Origin: Lepus europaeus
Lineage: Eukaryota; Chordata; Mammalia; Lagomorpha; Leporidae
Assembly (NCBI RefSeq): GCF_033115175.1
Contig: NC_084831.1
Span: forward strand, 14,175,138-14,239,137
DNA length: 64,000 nt
Direction: 5' to 3'
Shown: positions 36,911-49,600 of the stretch, one piece after another
Layout of the letters: each line of letters begins with the position of its first letter
How positions within the stretch are numbered: the first letter of the stretch is position 1
The notes under the pieces: generated by a model
Database searches by the model: none
The model's input: the letters and a program-made list of their open reading frames with translations, nothing else
Told to the model about the DNA's origin: nothing
Program-made: the position numbers and the translations under genes

Positions 36911-39900
36911 ATGCCCTAGGCCTGCCATGCGTGAAAGCCTCTGTCTCATGAGGACAAAGGTCTTACGAAGGTTGAGCTGAAGAAGTGAGTGGGGTGGGGA
37001 GAGGAGTGAGCAGGTGGCCGGGTGGGCATGAAGTAGGCTAAGGATGGAACTCCTGGGCATCAATCTGCTGTCTTGAAGCAAGCGGGCTGTGGCCTCAGCA
37101 GCGCGTGCGAAACCAGAGCATCCTACCCAGATCTAAGAAGGAAGTGACGGGGGGAGGGAGGGGGAAGGAAGGAAGGGAGGAAGGGAGAACACAGGGACAA
37201 ATTTTCAACTAAAAACCATTCTGTGAGTTTTTAAAATACATGTGTATGATCCTACGGTTTTTAAGTCTAGATAATCAGAAAGAATGTTTGGAATCTCTCG
37301 TGAGTGCATCAGGCCACAAGGAAGAAAAACCCTGCCGGGAGCAGGTGCCCACCCTTGCGGCCCTGGTTCTGTGCGTGTGCCTGTGTAGGTAGGACTGACC
37401 TGCACTCCCTTCTACAATCTGCTTTCCTAACACCACAATCCATTATGAACCCATTTTCATGCTAGTAACTGTTCATCTGTGACCTAATTTTAATAGTCAT
37501 CTAGTATGTCGCTAGAGGTCAGGTTGATTTCACAAAACTCCACAGTTGGCATTTAAATTGTTTCCACTTTTTCTGTTTGGTCATTTTTGTATCACAGATT
37601 TTGCTGACTTCCTTAATTATTCCCTTCAGATGGATCCCTAGTCTTGCTGGCTCAGGATTTTAAGATTCTCTTTTGGTTTTCTTTTTTTTGTTGTTGTTGT
37701 TATTATTTGAAAGGCAGAGTTACAGAGGTAGAGGCAGAGAGAGAGAAAGAGAGATCTTCTATCTTCTGGTTCACTTCCCAAATGGCCACAACGGCCTGAG
37801 CTGGGCCGATCTGAAGCCAAGCGCCAGGAATTTCTTCTGGGTCTCCCACGGGGGTGCAGGGACCCAAGGACTTGGGCCATCTTCTACTGTTCTCCCAGGC
37901 CACAGCAGAGAGCTGGATCAGGAGTGGAGCAGCCAGGACTCGAACCGGTGCCACATGGGATGCCGGCACTGCAGGTGGCGGCTTTACCTGCTACACCACA
38001 GCGCTGGCCCTAGATTCTTTTTTTCATTGTAAGGCTTGCTTATTTGAAGGGTAGTGACAGAGAAAGAGAGAGAGTTCTTCCATCCACTGGTTCATTCCCC
38101 AAATGGCTGCAACAGCTGGGGCTGGGCCAAGTAGAAACCACGAGCCTAGAGCTCCATCCGGGTCTCCCACATAGGTGCAGAGACCCAAGCACTTGGGCCG
38201 TCCTCTGCTGCCTTCCCAGGTGCATTGGCAGGGAGCTGGATCGGAAGTGGAGCAGTGCCCTCCATCGGCTGCTGGGCAGCTTCAGCGAGCTGAGTCCCCC
38301 AGAGTTGGTTCTGGGGGGGGGACGGGAACCTGAGTCCCAGACTGGGGACGTGCCTTCCTCCAAGTGTCACCGGGAGTCGGTGCCTGACAGGCTCAGGGCT
38401 CAAGTCTTACAGTTCCTGGCCTGGGGGTCTTCCCAACACGTGACCCGCCTCCCGCTAGCAAACAGGGCCACCTCAGGGCCACCTCGTTGGTGCTGAAGAA
38501 TCGAGTGCTGCCTTTTGCTGGGCTGCTTCCACTTGTTAAGAGGACTCCAGAAAGGAAACGAGTCCATCAATGGCCCACAAACGGTGGCCTCTCGGGCATC
38601 ATTGGCACGGGGTCCCACCGGGCAGAACTGCACCAAACAAGATGCCGCCTGTTCCTCCCGTGGGCAGGGCAGGGATGCAGGCAGGAGCGTGGGTCAGCTC
38701 CAGTGAGGCTGGGCTAAGATCCGGGGTGGCTTAGGGTCTCCATGCCACAGGTGACCCTGGGGACCGCATGCCCCCTCTGTGATCTTTCCCTGCAGGAAAG
38801 CCTGGCCCTGGCCTGTGATAACATCCAGAAAATGCGCGCCGACATGGGTGGCACCAACATCCTTTCCCCTCTCAAGTGGGTGGTGCGGCAGCCAGTGCAC
38901 CCAGGCCACCCGCGGCTCCTCTTCTTAATCACCGACGGTGTCGTCAACAACACCGGGAAGGTTCTGGAGCTGATGCGCAACCACGCCTTCTCGACCAGGT
39001 CAGCCCAGGCTGGAGACTGAGGGCCCGCTGCCTGCTCACCCACACCTTTGCACCCCAGGCCCAAAGAGCCCCCAGGAAGAGGCTCCCTGTCCCTGGGAGT
39101 GTAGGGCAAGAGCGCCCATGGATGGCCCATTGGCCTTCTCCCTCACTTTGCCCGAAGCTGAGGCCAGCTCTGAGCTGCTCTGCCAGACCAGGCTGTGTCC
39201 CCTTCCCCACCAGGAGACGAAACAGCCCTCTCTCCCCTCCCCCAGGTGCTATAGCTTTGGCATTGGACCCAACGTCTGCCACAGGCTGGTGAAGGGGCTG
39301 GCGTGTGTGTCCAAGGGCAGTGCTGAGTTCCTGGTGGAGGGGGAGCGGCTGCAACCCAAGGTAGGTGGGAGGGGCCCGGTCTCCTCCCGTGCTGGGAACT
39401 ACAGAGGCCCAGACGGGTCAAGTGGCCGCTCAGCGGTGGAGCTGGGACTTCACCCTGAATCGGAGCTCTCCACTACGCCACACCGCACCCCGGTGACAGT
39501 CCCTGGGGCAGAGGCCACAGAGCAGACAAACCCTTGGCACAGTCCCAGGACACCAGACGGCCGCGTCTTTAGCCACTGATTACCACCAGCTCCATCCAAC
39601 GGCCGGGCAGAGCTGAGGCTTCTCAGGGAGCTCACCTTTATGGAAATGGGGTCATTTCTGGCCCATTCCTGGTGATGCAAAGTAGTGGCTCAGAAGACTG
39701 TAGAGGACTCAGGAATAGAGGAGCCTACAGTTTGCTCTCTGTACTCCACCTATTTAGCACAAGCAATCCAACCTTAGCACAACCCGGGTTCCCCAGGAAG
39801 AGCGCAGAGCTGAGGTTAAGAGTGGGGAGGGCTCCACGGGGCAGTGGTTGGAACAGTCGAAGGAGGAGGCAGCAGAGGGGGAGGCCCTGCAGGCCATGAT

Positions 39901-41341
39901 GCAGAGTAGGGGGCCCTGCAGTGAAGGTCGCCGTTAGGAAGTCTGCACTGGGCTGAAACAGCTGGGCACTAGCGCCCCTGCTGAGCTCAGTCAGTGGCTG
40001 GGGGGCTTCCAGGAAGGGGTGTGGTCTGGGCTCCAAAGCTAAGGCATTGCAACAGGAAGCCACCTACCTGCTTTCCTTGCAGCAAAACTGCCTGGTCCTG
40101 CTAAGAGGGAGGTGTGAGAGCATGCGTCTGGAGCTGCCACGCTGTCCAAGCGATTTCCTGTAGTCTGCAGTCCCCCTGGGGAAATGGTCTAGGTGGTGCC
40201 AAACCGCAGCCGTCACTTGTTGAATGCCTACCGTGTGTTAGATGTTTCAATATCCAATAGCACGGGTAATCCTCCAACTGTGCTCCCTGCTTTAACAGAA
40301 GGGGAAACAGAGGCTCAGAGCAACCAATTCTTTCTCAAAAAAACCACTCAGTCCACACGTGGACACAGCCTGGGGGCCCTGGGGAAGGGTAGAGAAGGTG
40401 ACAGCAAAGATTGGCTCCAGCTCTGATGGTCTAGGAGTCTCAGAAGCACAGAGGGGTTTCCACTGCCAGGTGAGCCACCCAAAGCTGTTGTGCCTGCACT
40501 CCCGCGCCCCCCAAGTTCCTACCACGTGGTCTCCACACCTCCCAAGGTTGCTCACACTCCCCCCCCCCGCGCCGTGTTCTGATCCTGCCCAACAGATGAT
40601 CAAATCCTTGAAGAAGGCCATGGCCCCCGTCTTGAGTGACGTGACTGTGGAGTGGGTCTTCCCCGAGACCACGGAGGTGCTGATCTCACCCGTCAGCACC
40701 AGCTCCCTCTTCCCTGGAGAGCGGCTCGTGGGCTACGGCATCGTGTGCGATGCTTCCTTGTACGTCTCCAGCCCCAGATCTGTAAGTGTCCCGGAAACCC
40801 CGGGGGCCCATGGGGGTTCAGGACCCTTTGCCTACATAATTCCTGGAGTCCAGAAGCTAAGTGGAGTTGGGTTTGCAGTTGTGGGCATAACTGCCAGGCC
40901 TTGGGCATTTGCTGATGGCGATGCTACTTAGGCGGATGCCCCGTCTCCAAGTCCTCAGGAGAACCACTCAGGACCTTGTTGAACATGTGGAGCCCTGGCT
41001 GCAGCCCAGGTCCACTGGACAAGGATCCCTGAAGGTAAGGGCAAGGGGTCAGCATTTCAGGATCTCCCTTAACTGGTACTACACACCGTTCAGTCCAGGA
41101 ACAACTGCTCTTGGGTTTCTTTCTCAAGCTAGTATCTCCTAGCTTGTGTTTTTATGTATTTACATGGCTAATTTTCTTATATTTGGTGGCAGAAGTGGGA
41201 TAAAGGCCATGAACTTTGCAAAGGGAGGTAGGGCTCGTGCTAAAATGTGGGCGGTGGCCTGAGAAGAGCTCCTTCCTCGTCCGTCTTACCTCTTCTGTGG
41301 GTCTCTTCAATTCAATCTCCTTCAATGGATTTCTCAGCTTG

Positions 41342-41373
<32 letters not shown>

Positions 41374-43933
41374 AGCGATCACACACCCAATCTCCACAAG
41401 GATTAGGCAGGTATGAAATGGGTCTTGGTGTACAAATGCAAAAGATGCCATGCTGGCTAGCAACGATCACTGAACTTACAGTTGGAGAGGCAGTAAAGAG
41501 TGGTGAGGAGTGGCCGGCACCTTGGCTCACTAGCCTAATCGGCGCCGGCACACCGGGTTCTAGTCCCGGTCAGGGCACCGATCCTGTCCCGGTTGCCCCT
41601 CTTCCAGGCCAGCTCTCTGCTGTGGCCAGGGAGTGGAGGATGGCCCAAGTGCTTGGGCCCTGCACCCCATGGGAAACCAGGAGAAGCCCCTGGCTCCTGC
41701 CATCGGATCAGCGCGGTGCGCCGGCCGCAGCGCGCCAACCGCGGTGGCCATTGGAGGGTGAACCAACGACAAAAGGAAGACCTTTCTCTCTGTCTCTCTC
41801 TCACTGTCCACTCTGCCTGTCAAAAAAAAAAAAAAAAAAAAGGAAAAGAGTGGTGAGGAGTGTGGCCAACTGGATAGCATACACCCTGTCTAAATTGGGC
41901 AGCCCTACTCACCTCTAATAGACTGTTGCCATGAGGGAAATTGGGGCCCAATGTTAAATATGTTTCCAATTTTCACGAGAAATTAAAATTTGATGTGAAT
42001 TGTCCAGAATTTTGAATATTACGGAATGTGTTAAGAACTGTAATCGAGTAATGGTTCACGTGTTACAGACAACAGGGAGTTCAAGTGCAGAAAGAAAATG
42101 CTAAACAAAATGCTGGCCAAGCTTTTGCACAGCCCAGACTCTCCTTGGAGATCTGGAAGGCACCATCAGGTCACCAGCAGACACCAGAGGAGACCACAGT
42201 CATCATTCTGCTCTCCTTGTCCTGCCCTAAGGCTGGCTCAGGTGCCCCTGCCGGTGGCAGGGGTGTTGGGAGAAGAGGGCCTTGGGATGGTGGTGATGTA
42301 AGCGGGACTCGCCGCAGCCCTCCTGAGGGCAATCTAGAAACAGTGAAAACAGAAATACGAAACCTTTCAGCCTAGAAACCCCACTGCCAGGAATCCAACC
42401 CATAGCGATAAAAGCAACGCAATGGACCCGTGACCAAGAACTTACTGTAGCGCTTGTTAGGTAGCCGACATAAATGGCCACAAAACCTTCAACGATGGGG
42501 GCAGGAGTAGAATGTTGTGCAACTTAATGCTAGGTAGAGCGGTTGCATACTTGAGTTCCAAAATGTTTTACGTATACAATATGAGATATTGATAAATGAT
42601 AGCAGTTTGGTCCAGTTGTTATAAAACAAAATAATGCCTCAAAGTCAATGTGTGTTCACACACGTGCACACACACACACACACACACTTGTATCATGGAG
42701 AATGTAATGAAAGCGATGGTTGACCCATTGTGTTCATTTTGAGGGCCTGTTTGGAGACAGGAATGGCATCTTTAACATTTTTGAAGAATAAGGTCAATGA
42801 GGAAGAACATAGGCCACACAAAAAAAAATAGGCCATAGAGGGCTGGCACAGTGGCTCACTAGGCTAATCCCCCACCTGCAGCGCCGGCATCCCGGGTTCT
42901 AGTCCCGGTTGGGGCGCCAGTTCTGTCCTGGTTGCTCCTCTCCCGGCCCGGGAAGGCAGTGGAGGATGGCCCAAGTGCTTGGGCCCTGCCCCCGCGTGGG
43001 AGACCAGAAAGAAGCACCTGGCTCCTGGCTTTGGATCAGTGCAGCGCTGGCTGTGGTGGCCATTTGGGGGGGTGAACCAACGGAAGGAAGACCTTTCTCT
43101 CTGTCTCTCTCTCTCTCTCACTGTCTATAACTCTACCTGTCAAATAAATTTTTAAAAAGAAAGAAAGAAACCAAGGGCCTGTGTGCCGGTCATTTTGAAA
43201 AAGCAAAAAAAGAACATAGGCCACATGAGTGAGACAAGGATGATTCCACCCACCACATCTTGAGCGGAAGCTTGCCCAACTCCCGAAGCCAACAAACCCT
43301 TTCTACTCTGCTGGCTCTTCAGAGCTGGGACCCTCAGCACCCCTGCTCGTACTCCTCGCGCCCTGTGGAAGTCCCTCCTGGCGTCTCGCCTCCATGCCAG
43401 CCCTCTCATCTCTCCCTCCCTAGGACAGCAAGAGGCAGCGGGGCAGCACCCTGCGGTCTCAGGAGTCCAGCAGCTCCGTGTTCTACCACTCTCAGGATGA
43501 GGGCCCCGGCCCGCACAGCGGGGACTGTGCTCAGAGCTCGGGGGCGCCCTTCAGCCCGGGGCAGGCCAGAGACGCCCGGCTGTTCAGCGGAGACTCCTCC
43601 ACCAATCCAGGTGGGTTTGCTGTCGTTTACTGAGCGCTCACAGAATACTAAGCACCTTGTTTCTTAAGTAATCTCAAGGCAGGTATTTGGCCTAGTGGCT
43701 GAGCCTCCCTCTGGGATGCCTGCATCCCATACAGGAGTACCAGTGCCCTACTCCCAATCCCAGCTACCTGCTGGTGTGCACCCTGGCAGGCAGTGGTGAT
43801 GGCTCAGGCAGAGGGGCCCTGCCGCCCACAAGGGAGACCTGGATGGAGTTCCTGGCTCCTGGCTTCCACATGGTGAAGCCCCAGCCGTTGTGGGCATTTG
43901 GGGAATAAAGCAGTTGAAAGCAGTTGATGGGTG

Positions 43934-43982
<49 letters not shown>

Positions 43983-46607
43983 TCTCAGAAGAAAAAAAAA
44001 TAGAATTTTTAGAAATCTCAGTGAGTGGCTAGCAGCTCCAGAGCTGGGCACCCATCTTCCTGGCACTGTTACTAAGGGTACTATTACTAAGAGTACTATT
44101 ACTAGGGGTACTATTACTAAGGGTACTGTTACTAAGGGAACTATTACTAAGGGTACTGTTACTAAGGGCGCTATTACTAAGGATTCTGTTACTGAGGGTA
44201 CTGGTACTAAGGGTACTATTACTAAGGGTACTATTGTCCCCATTTTACAGATGAGCAAGCAGACTTGGAGAACTTAAGCAACTTGGCTAAGCTCATGGAA
44301 CTTGAGAGAGGACAGATAAAGAGTCCAGACCCACCTGATTCCAAAGCCCCTTTACACAGGGTTTGTCCCTGCTTGCAGCGCCATTGCCGCTGGCCTGCTA
44401 AGGCCAGGCGCTGAGCACAGCGTGGGAAACAGTGTAACCCACAGGAGGCACCTGCCTCTGCGCAGCTGTCTGTCCAGCGAGAGATCCCGCTGGCCTTGAT
44501 TCTGATAGAAGCAGGGTGAGGGCGCCCCAGGAAAGCTGAAGGAACTGTGCGGACCCCCGGGAGAGACAAACACCCCTGCTGGGGGCAAGCGACCCAGACG
44601 CCACAAGGGAATCGCTGCTTAGAGGCAGTCAGAGAGGGGCGGGCGCTGGGCATAGCCGGTAAAGCCGCCGCCTGTGCCGCTGGCGTCCCATCTTGCTGCT
44701 GGTGTGGGAAGATGCCAAGTGCACGGGCCCCTGCCACCCATGAGGGAGGTTCTAGGTGAAGCTCCTGACTTCGGCCTGGCCCAGCCCCAGACGTTGCGGC
44801 CATCTGGGGAGTGAAGCAGTGGATGAAGACCCCTCTCATTCTGTCTCTCTCTCTCTATGTAACTCTGACTTTCAAATTAAGAAAAAAAAAAAAAAAAAAA
44901 GACGAGAAAGGAGGTCCCAGGCAGAAGCTGCCCACGCAGCGGTGTGGGGGTGTGGCGCTTAGGAGGCAAAAGGCATTGGCTGCTCGCCTCGTCTGTCTGG
45001 AACGCACAGGACCCTACAAAGGGGCAGAGGGCGAGTCGCTGGAGGACAGATTAGGCTGAGACCAGGCAAGCTTTGGGGGCCAGGCGAGGCTTTGGGGGCC
45101 AGGCGAGGCGAGTAGCAGAGAGCAAGACGGGCACACAGGCCCCACTCTTTCCCCTGTCCTGCACCCTGATGGCCACCCGTCACTGCCCCTGCCAGGCCTG
45201 GACTCCTCCCAGCGACGGAGGGCCTACAGCACCAATCAGATCACCAAGCACAAGCCCTGCCCCAGAGCCACCGCGGCCAGCGAGCCCACCATGCCGGCCA
45301 AGAGATGCCCGCTGCGGGAAGCCAAGCTGCGGGACCTCACCAACCAGGGGCAACCTGGTGTGCAGGTACCCAGGTGGGGCAGGCTGGGGAGGAGCTGAGG
45401 GAGGGCGCGGTGGGAGAGATTTGGGTCGCGTGCTGCAGCCACAAGGACAGGGCCTGTCGGCAGTGACCAGCTGTCCTGACTGCAATGCCCGCCGACCGAC
45501 GGCATGACCTGTCACTGCATGGACAACTGGCAAGGGCCTCTGCGCCTCTCTTGTCTGATTTTATAGGGCCCCTGGGAGATGAGGGAGCCAGACACCCCTA
45601 CTCTGTATAAATTAGGGACCAGAGAGGTAAAGCAACTTATCCGGAGTCACACAGCCCCTTGGGGTCTGCACCCCAGGACCCACTGCCTCCAAGGCCCTCG
45701 CCTGTCTCGCTCCATCATGCTGTGCCTCCCACAAATGCCAGGGCTGGTATTTCACCCAAGGCAGAGAATCCGAGAGCTGGAACCACAGCGGGTAGGGTCA
45801 GGCCCATCCTGCTCGTCCTAGGCTCTCCAGCCTCAGCACGGCCTCCGAGTGCATCTCGGTCATTGGGGCTGTCACGAGTGCTATAGGGCATTGTCCCTGG
45901 CCTCTGCCCACTCGAGACCTGCAACAGCGCCACCCATCGCTGTGATACCCACACACCCCTGGGGGCCGTTACCAGCTTGAGACATGTCCTAAACTGCTTC
46001 GTGGTTTCCCACACATAGGTTTGTTACAGGGAGTCCATGGTGCCATCGGGCAGCTGCCCACTCTCCCCGAGAAGCCCCTTCCCACCCCCAGCCACCACCC
46101 ATTCCCCCACCTCCAGCCCCCGCCCTTCACATCTGCGGGGCGGGAAGCTGCTCTGAGCCCCCCTGGGGCGGAGGCGGTCGGAAGGGTGGGCCTCAGGGTG
46201 AGGCCGAGTCTGAGCCTGCAAGCTCCCCGCACCCCACCTGCCCCAGCTCCCCACGTCCCACCTGCCCCAGCTCCCCACGTCCCACCTGCCCCGGCTCCCC
46301 GCACCCCACCTGCCCCGGCTCCCTGTACCCCACCTGCCCCAGCTCCCCGCACCCCACCTGCCCCGGCTCCCCACGTCCCACCTGCCCCAGCTACACCACG
46401 GGGCAACAGCGAGTCAGCTGGCAGCTCTCCCTTCCGACCCTGGCGTTCCCGCAGAGCCAGCTGGAAGCAGGGGCCTCTGCTGGGCACAGGTAGAGATGAG
46501 TGCCTGGCGTGGTGCCTGGGCCACAGCACGGGTCCCTTCGTGGCCGCTCCACTTGGTGAGCGCTGTGGGCAGTCGGTGGCTTCTCTCCTGAGTGCCTCTT
46601 CTCGGAT

Positions 46608-46657
<50 letters not shown>

Positions 46658-49600
46658 ACTCCCTACAGCCTCTGGCTGGGAGAAGAGCTGGGTCTTAGGC
46701 TTATCTGTTGCCATCAAAACTTTAGCAGTTTCTCTGGCTCCCCATCAGTGTGGTGGTACCGGTGAACGGGGATGCTGGTCTCTGAGGGGGTCCCCTGGGA
46801 CCCAGCAACTTCGGTGGGTCCCCCTGAGGCTATCCTGAGAATGACCAGACCCCCTGTCGCCCCCACCTTATACCACTCCGGCTCCTTTGGCCCATGAAGG
46901 TAGCGCCCATTGAGTGGGGAGGCATGGTGCCCCTCACAGGAAACACAAAGGGGCTCCAAACACAATCGTGGGAAACGTACCTCTCCCGTGGACTTTGTGA
47001 AACCCACTTGTGCTTAATTGGGATCGGAAGTGGAGCAGCCGGGACTCGAACCGGCATCCATAGGGGATGCCAGCGTCACAGGCAGTGGTTTAATCCTCTA
47101 TGCCACAACACCAGCCCCAAACTCACTTTTCAGTGTCTTTTTAATTCACTTGTTGATAGGTAAATTACTTTCTGGTGAGTTCTGTAAGCTGGGACACACG
47201 TGTAAAATCGGGAAATCTTCACAGTGAGATAAGAACAGTCGCAAGTTACTTTTGAAAAACGAGTTTTCTCCCGACGTCTTCCCATGCTGACGTGAAAGGC
47301 ATGCCCCCCTTCTGTGCAGTGTGGCGCGTTTCCACTGCGCGAGTATTTGGTACGTGAGGAAACTTCAGAAAATTCACGGAAATGTTGCTCTTCTCATTCC
47401 ACTTTCCACAAACTTTTGGGTGGGTTTTTTTTTTTTAGGAATTGCTAATTTATTTTGAAAAACACAGTGAGAGGAGGAGAGAGAGAGAGAGCAAGAGAGC
47501 TTTGCCATTCACTGGTTCACTCCCCAAATGGCCACGATGACCAGGGCTGGGCCAGGCGAAAGCCAGGAGCGAGGAACTCCATCTGGGTCTCCCACGTGGA
47601 GCACTTGGGCCATCTTCCTCTGCTTTCTCAGGCACATTGGCAGGGAGCTGAACTGGAAGTGGAGCAGCCGGGACTCGAACTGGTGCCCATGTGGGAAGCC
47701 CAGGCTGCAAGCTGCAGTGTAGCCAGCTGAGCCATAGCGCCAGTCCTCGGAGAACAGTTTGCTGTCCCCGGCACAGCACTGCTCAGACATCGTCAGCCTT
47801 GCGTGTTTCCCCAGGGCTGGTTTCTAAAAGTAGAAGGCTGGCTTATAGGGGCTTGGGCACCTTCGTGTTCGCCGGAGAGGGCATTGTGTCATCTCTCTCC
47901 CACAAGCGTGCGGCTGTCCCACTCCCGCCAAGAGTCCGTGAGACACCTCCGCTGACCATACTGGCTGTCGCGAGATGTTTAGATAGCTGCCAGTCAGCAA
48001 GATAGGGGGAAACTGTAACTGGTTTTAATTCCCATTGCCCTCATTCGCCGTGAAACTGAGGATTTTTATGGGTTGATTGCATACTCTTGCTGTAAAGTCC
48101 CCATAAATGCCTTTACCCTACTCTCCTGCTAAGTTCGTTGTTGGCTCTCAGCAATCTGTGAGAGTATTGTCTTGACAATGATCTCTGTCGGCTGTGTTGC
48201 AAATGCATTTCCTAGTTTATCCCTTGCCTTTGATGTTTGTACTGGCACCAGAACTGATAGATTCAATCAATAAAACAGAACAGGAAGTCCGCACAGAAAC
48301 CCAAATGTTCATGGAAGCTTTGTCAGGATGGAGGCGGGAAACTGCTTCATCAGAGTGACTCAGTGGATAATCTGTTTTCAATAAACGTTTGACATTTGTC
48401 CCATTTGGAAAATCAAGGCAAGGCTGACTCCGAGCTCCTTACACTAAAGCAATTTCATGTGAATCAAAGATCTAAATCCACAAACAAAAAATGAAATCAT
48501 AGAAAACTATAATATTTTTTGAGTGGTAAAGACCTTTGAGGCATGACAGATGGGGAGCCATACTGGAAAAGGTTGATAATTTTAACCACACGCAAAAAAA
48601 AAAAAAAAAAGCTTCAAATTTACGACAAATAAATAAATCTGTGGTTTGAGAACTGTCCACGGTGTGTGCTTTTCCGTGGTTTCTGAGGCTTGGAGCTCAA
48701 CCACAGCTTGGGATTATTCTTGCTGGGGTTTCTCTCGGGGAATGGAGACCAGGCCATGGGTTGCTGGGCACTGGAGGGGAGGGGCAGTGACCCCAGGGGC
48801 CGGGGGTGGAGGGAAGGAGCGCCCATCACCAGGGCCTCTGCCTCCCCCTCTCGCACTTCCAGCCCTCGCTGAACAGCGGCCAGGACCGGAGCCAAGTCCC
48901 CAAGCTGCACGGCCCAGGGGCCCGCAGGCCCTCTCTGATGCCCCAAGGTTGCCAGCCCTTCCTGCCCTCCAGCCAGGAAGCCCAGGCCTGGAGCCCGGTC
49001 AGAGTGCTGGATCCAGACTCCAGCCAGAAGCCCGCCTCGGACTCCCGCAGCCCTCGGGAGCTGGGTGAGCACCTGCTGGGCCCAAGGCCAGACTGGGGAC
49101 ACAGAAGGATCCTTGCTGTGGCCCGGCCTCAGAAGAAAGTGCAGGGGTCTGGGGAGGGGGGGGAGGGGCTCAGGCTGTGCCTGTGCCCTGCAGGGTCTCC
49201 CTGAGGATCCCCCTCCCTTCCCCTCTCACCTGCCCTGCACGGCACAGCCTGTGAAGCTGCGGCTCCACTCTCCTCCGACTGCCCCACCCCACCCTCTCTG
49301 GTCCCCAAGGTACAGGCTTCCTAGGAAAGGAGGCGCCTGTGCCCTTGGAAGGGGCAGGGCTCCCTGCTCTGGGGTGGATGCGCGCCCGCAGGAGGGACAT
49401 CGGCACCCCTCCCCCAGGTGGCCACCTGTGCCCTGGCTCAGCGCTCCCTGTTGTTCTCTCGGTCTGCAGAGCCGTCCCATCACCCCTCCTCCTTCGAGAC
49501 GGAGACGTCCTCGAACTGGGAGCCCCCGGCCGAGTCCGAGGAGCCGGCCCGGCCCGGCAGGCCCGCCACCCCGCGCCCGGTGCTGGGCAAGGCCCTGGTG

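Noticed and set aside
43937..43980. Regular short repeats that could suggest a CRISPR-like array
   Set aside because: It is a (CT)n run in a SINE tail. The window is a mammalian genome and no repeat-spacer pattern exists.
43924..44277. A GTITK-repeat peptide on the + strand
   Set aside because: It is the 15-bp minisatellite plus a SINE CT tail inside intron 12. No splice sites include it in VWA5B1.
45969..46529. Gly/Ala-rich minus-strand frame resembling a silk- or elastin-like protein
   Set aside because: It is produced by the 24-bp minisatellite, whose length is a multiple of three. There is no start context or conserved flanking sequence.
46714..47007. A 97-codon minus-strand frame between a CA repeat and a SINE fragment
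   Set aside because: It looks moderately protein-like but has no recognised homology or regulatory context, and the region sits among repeats.
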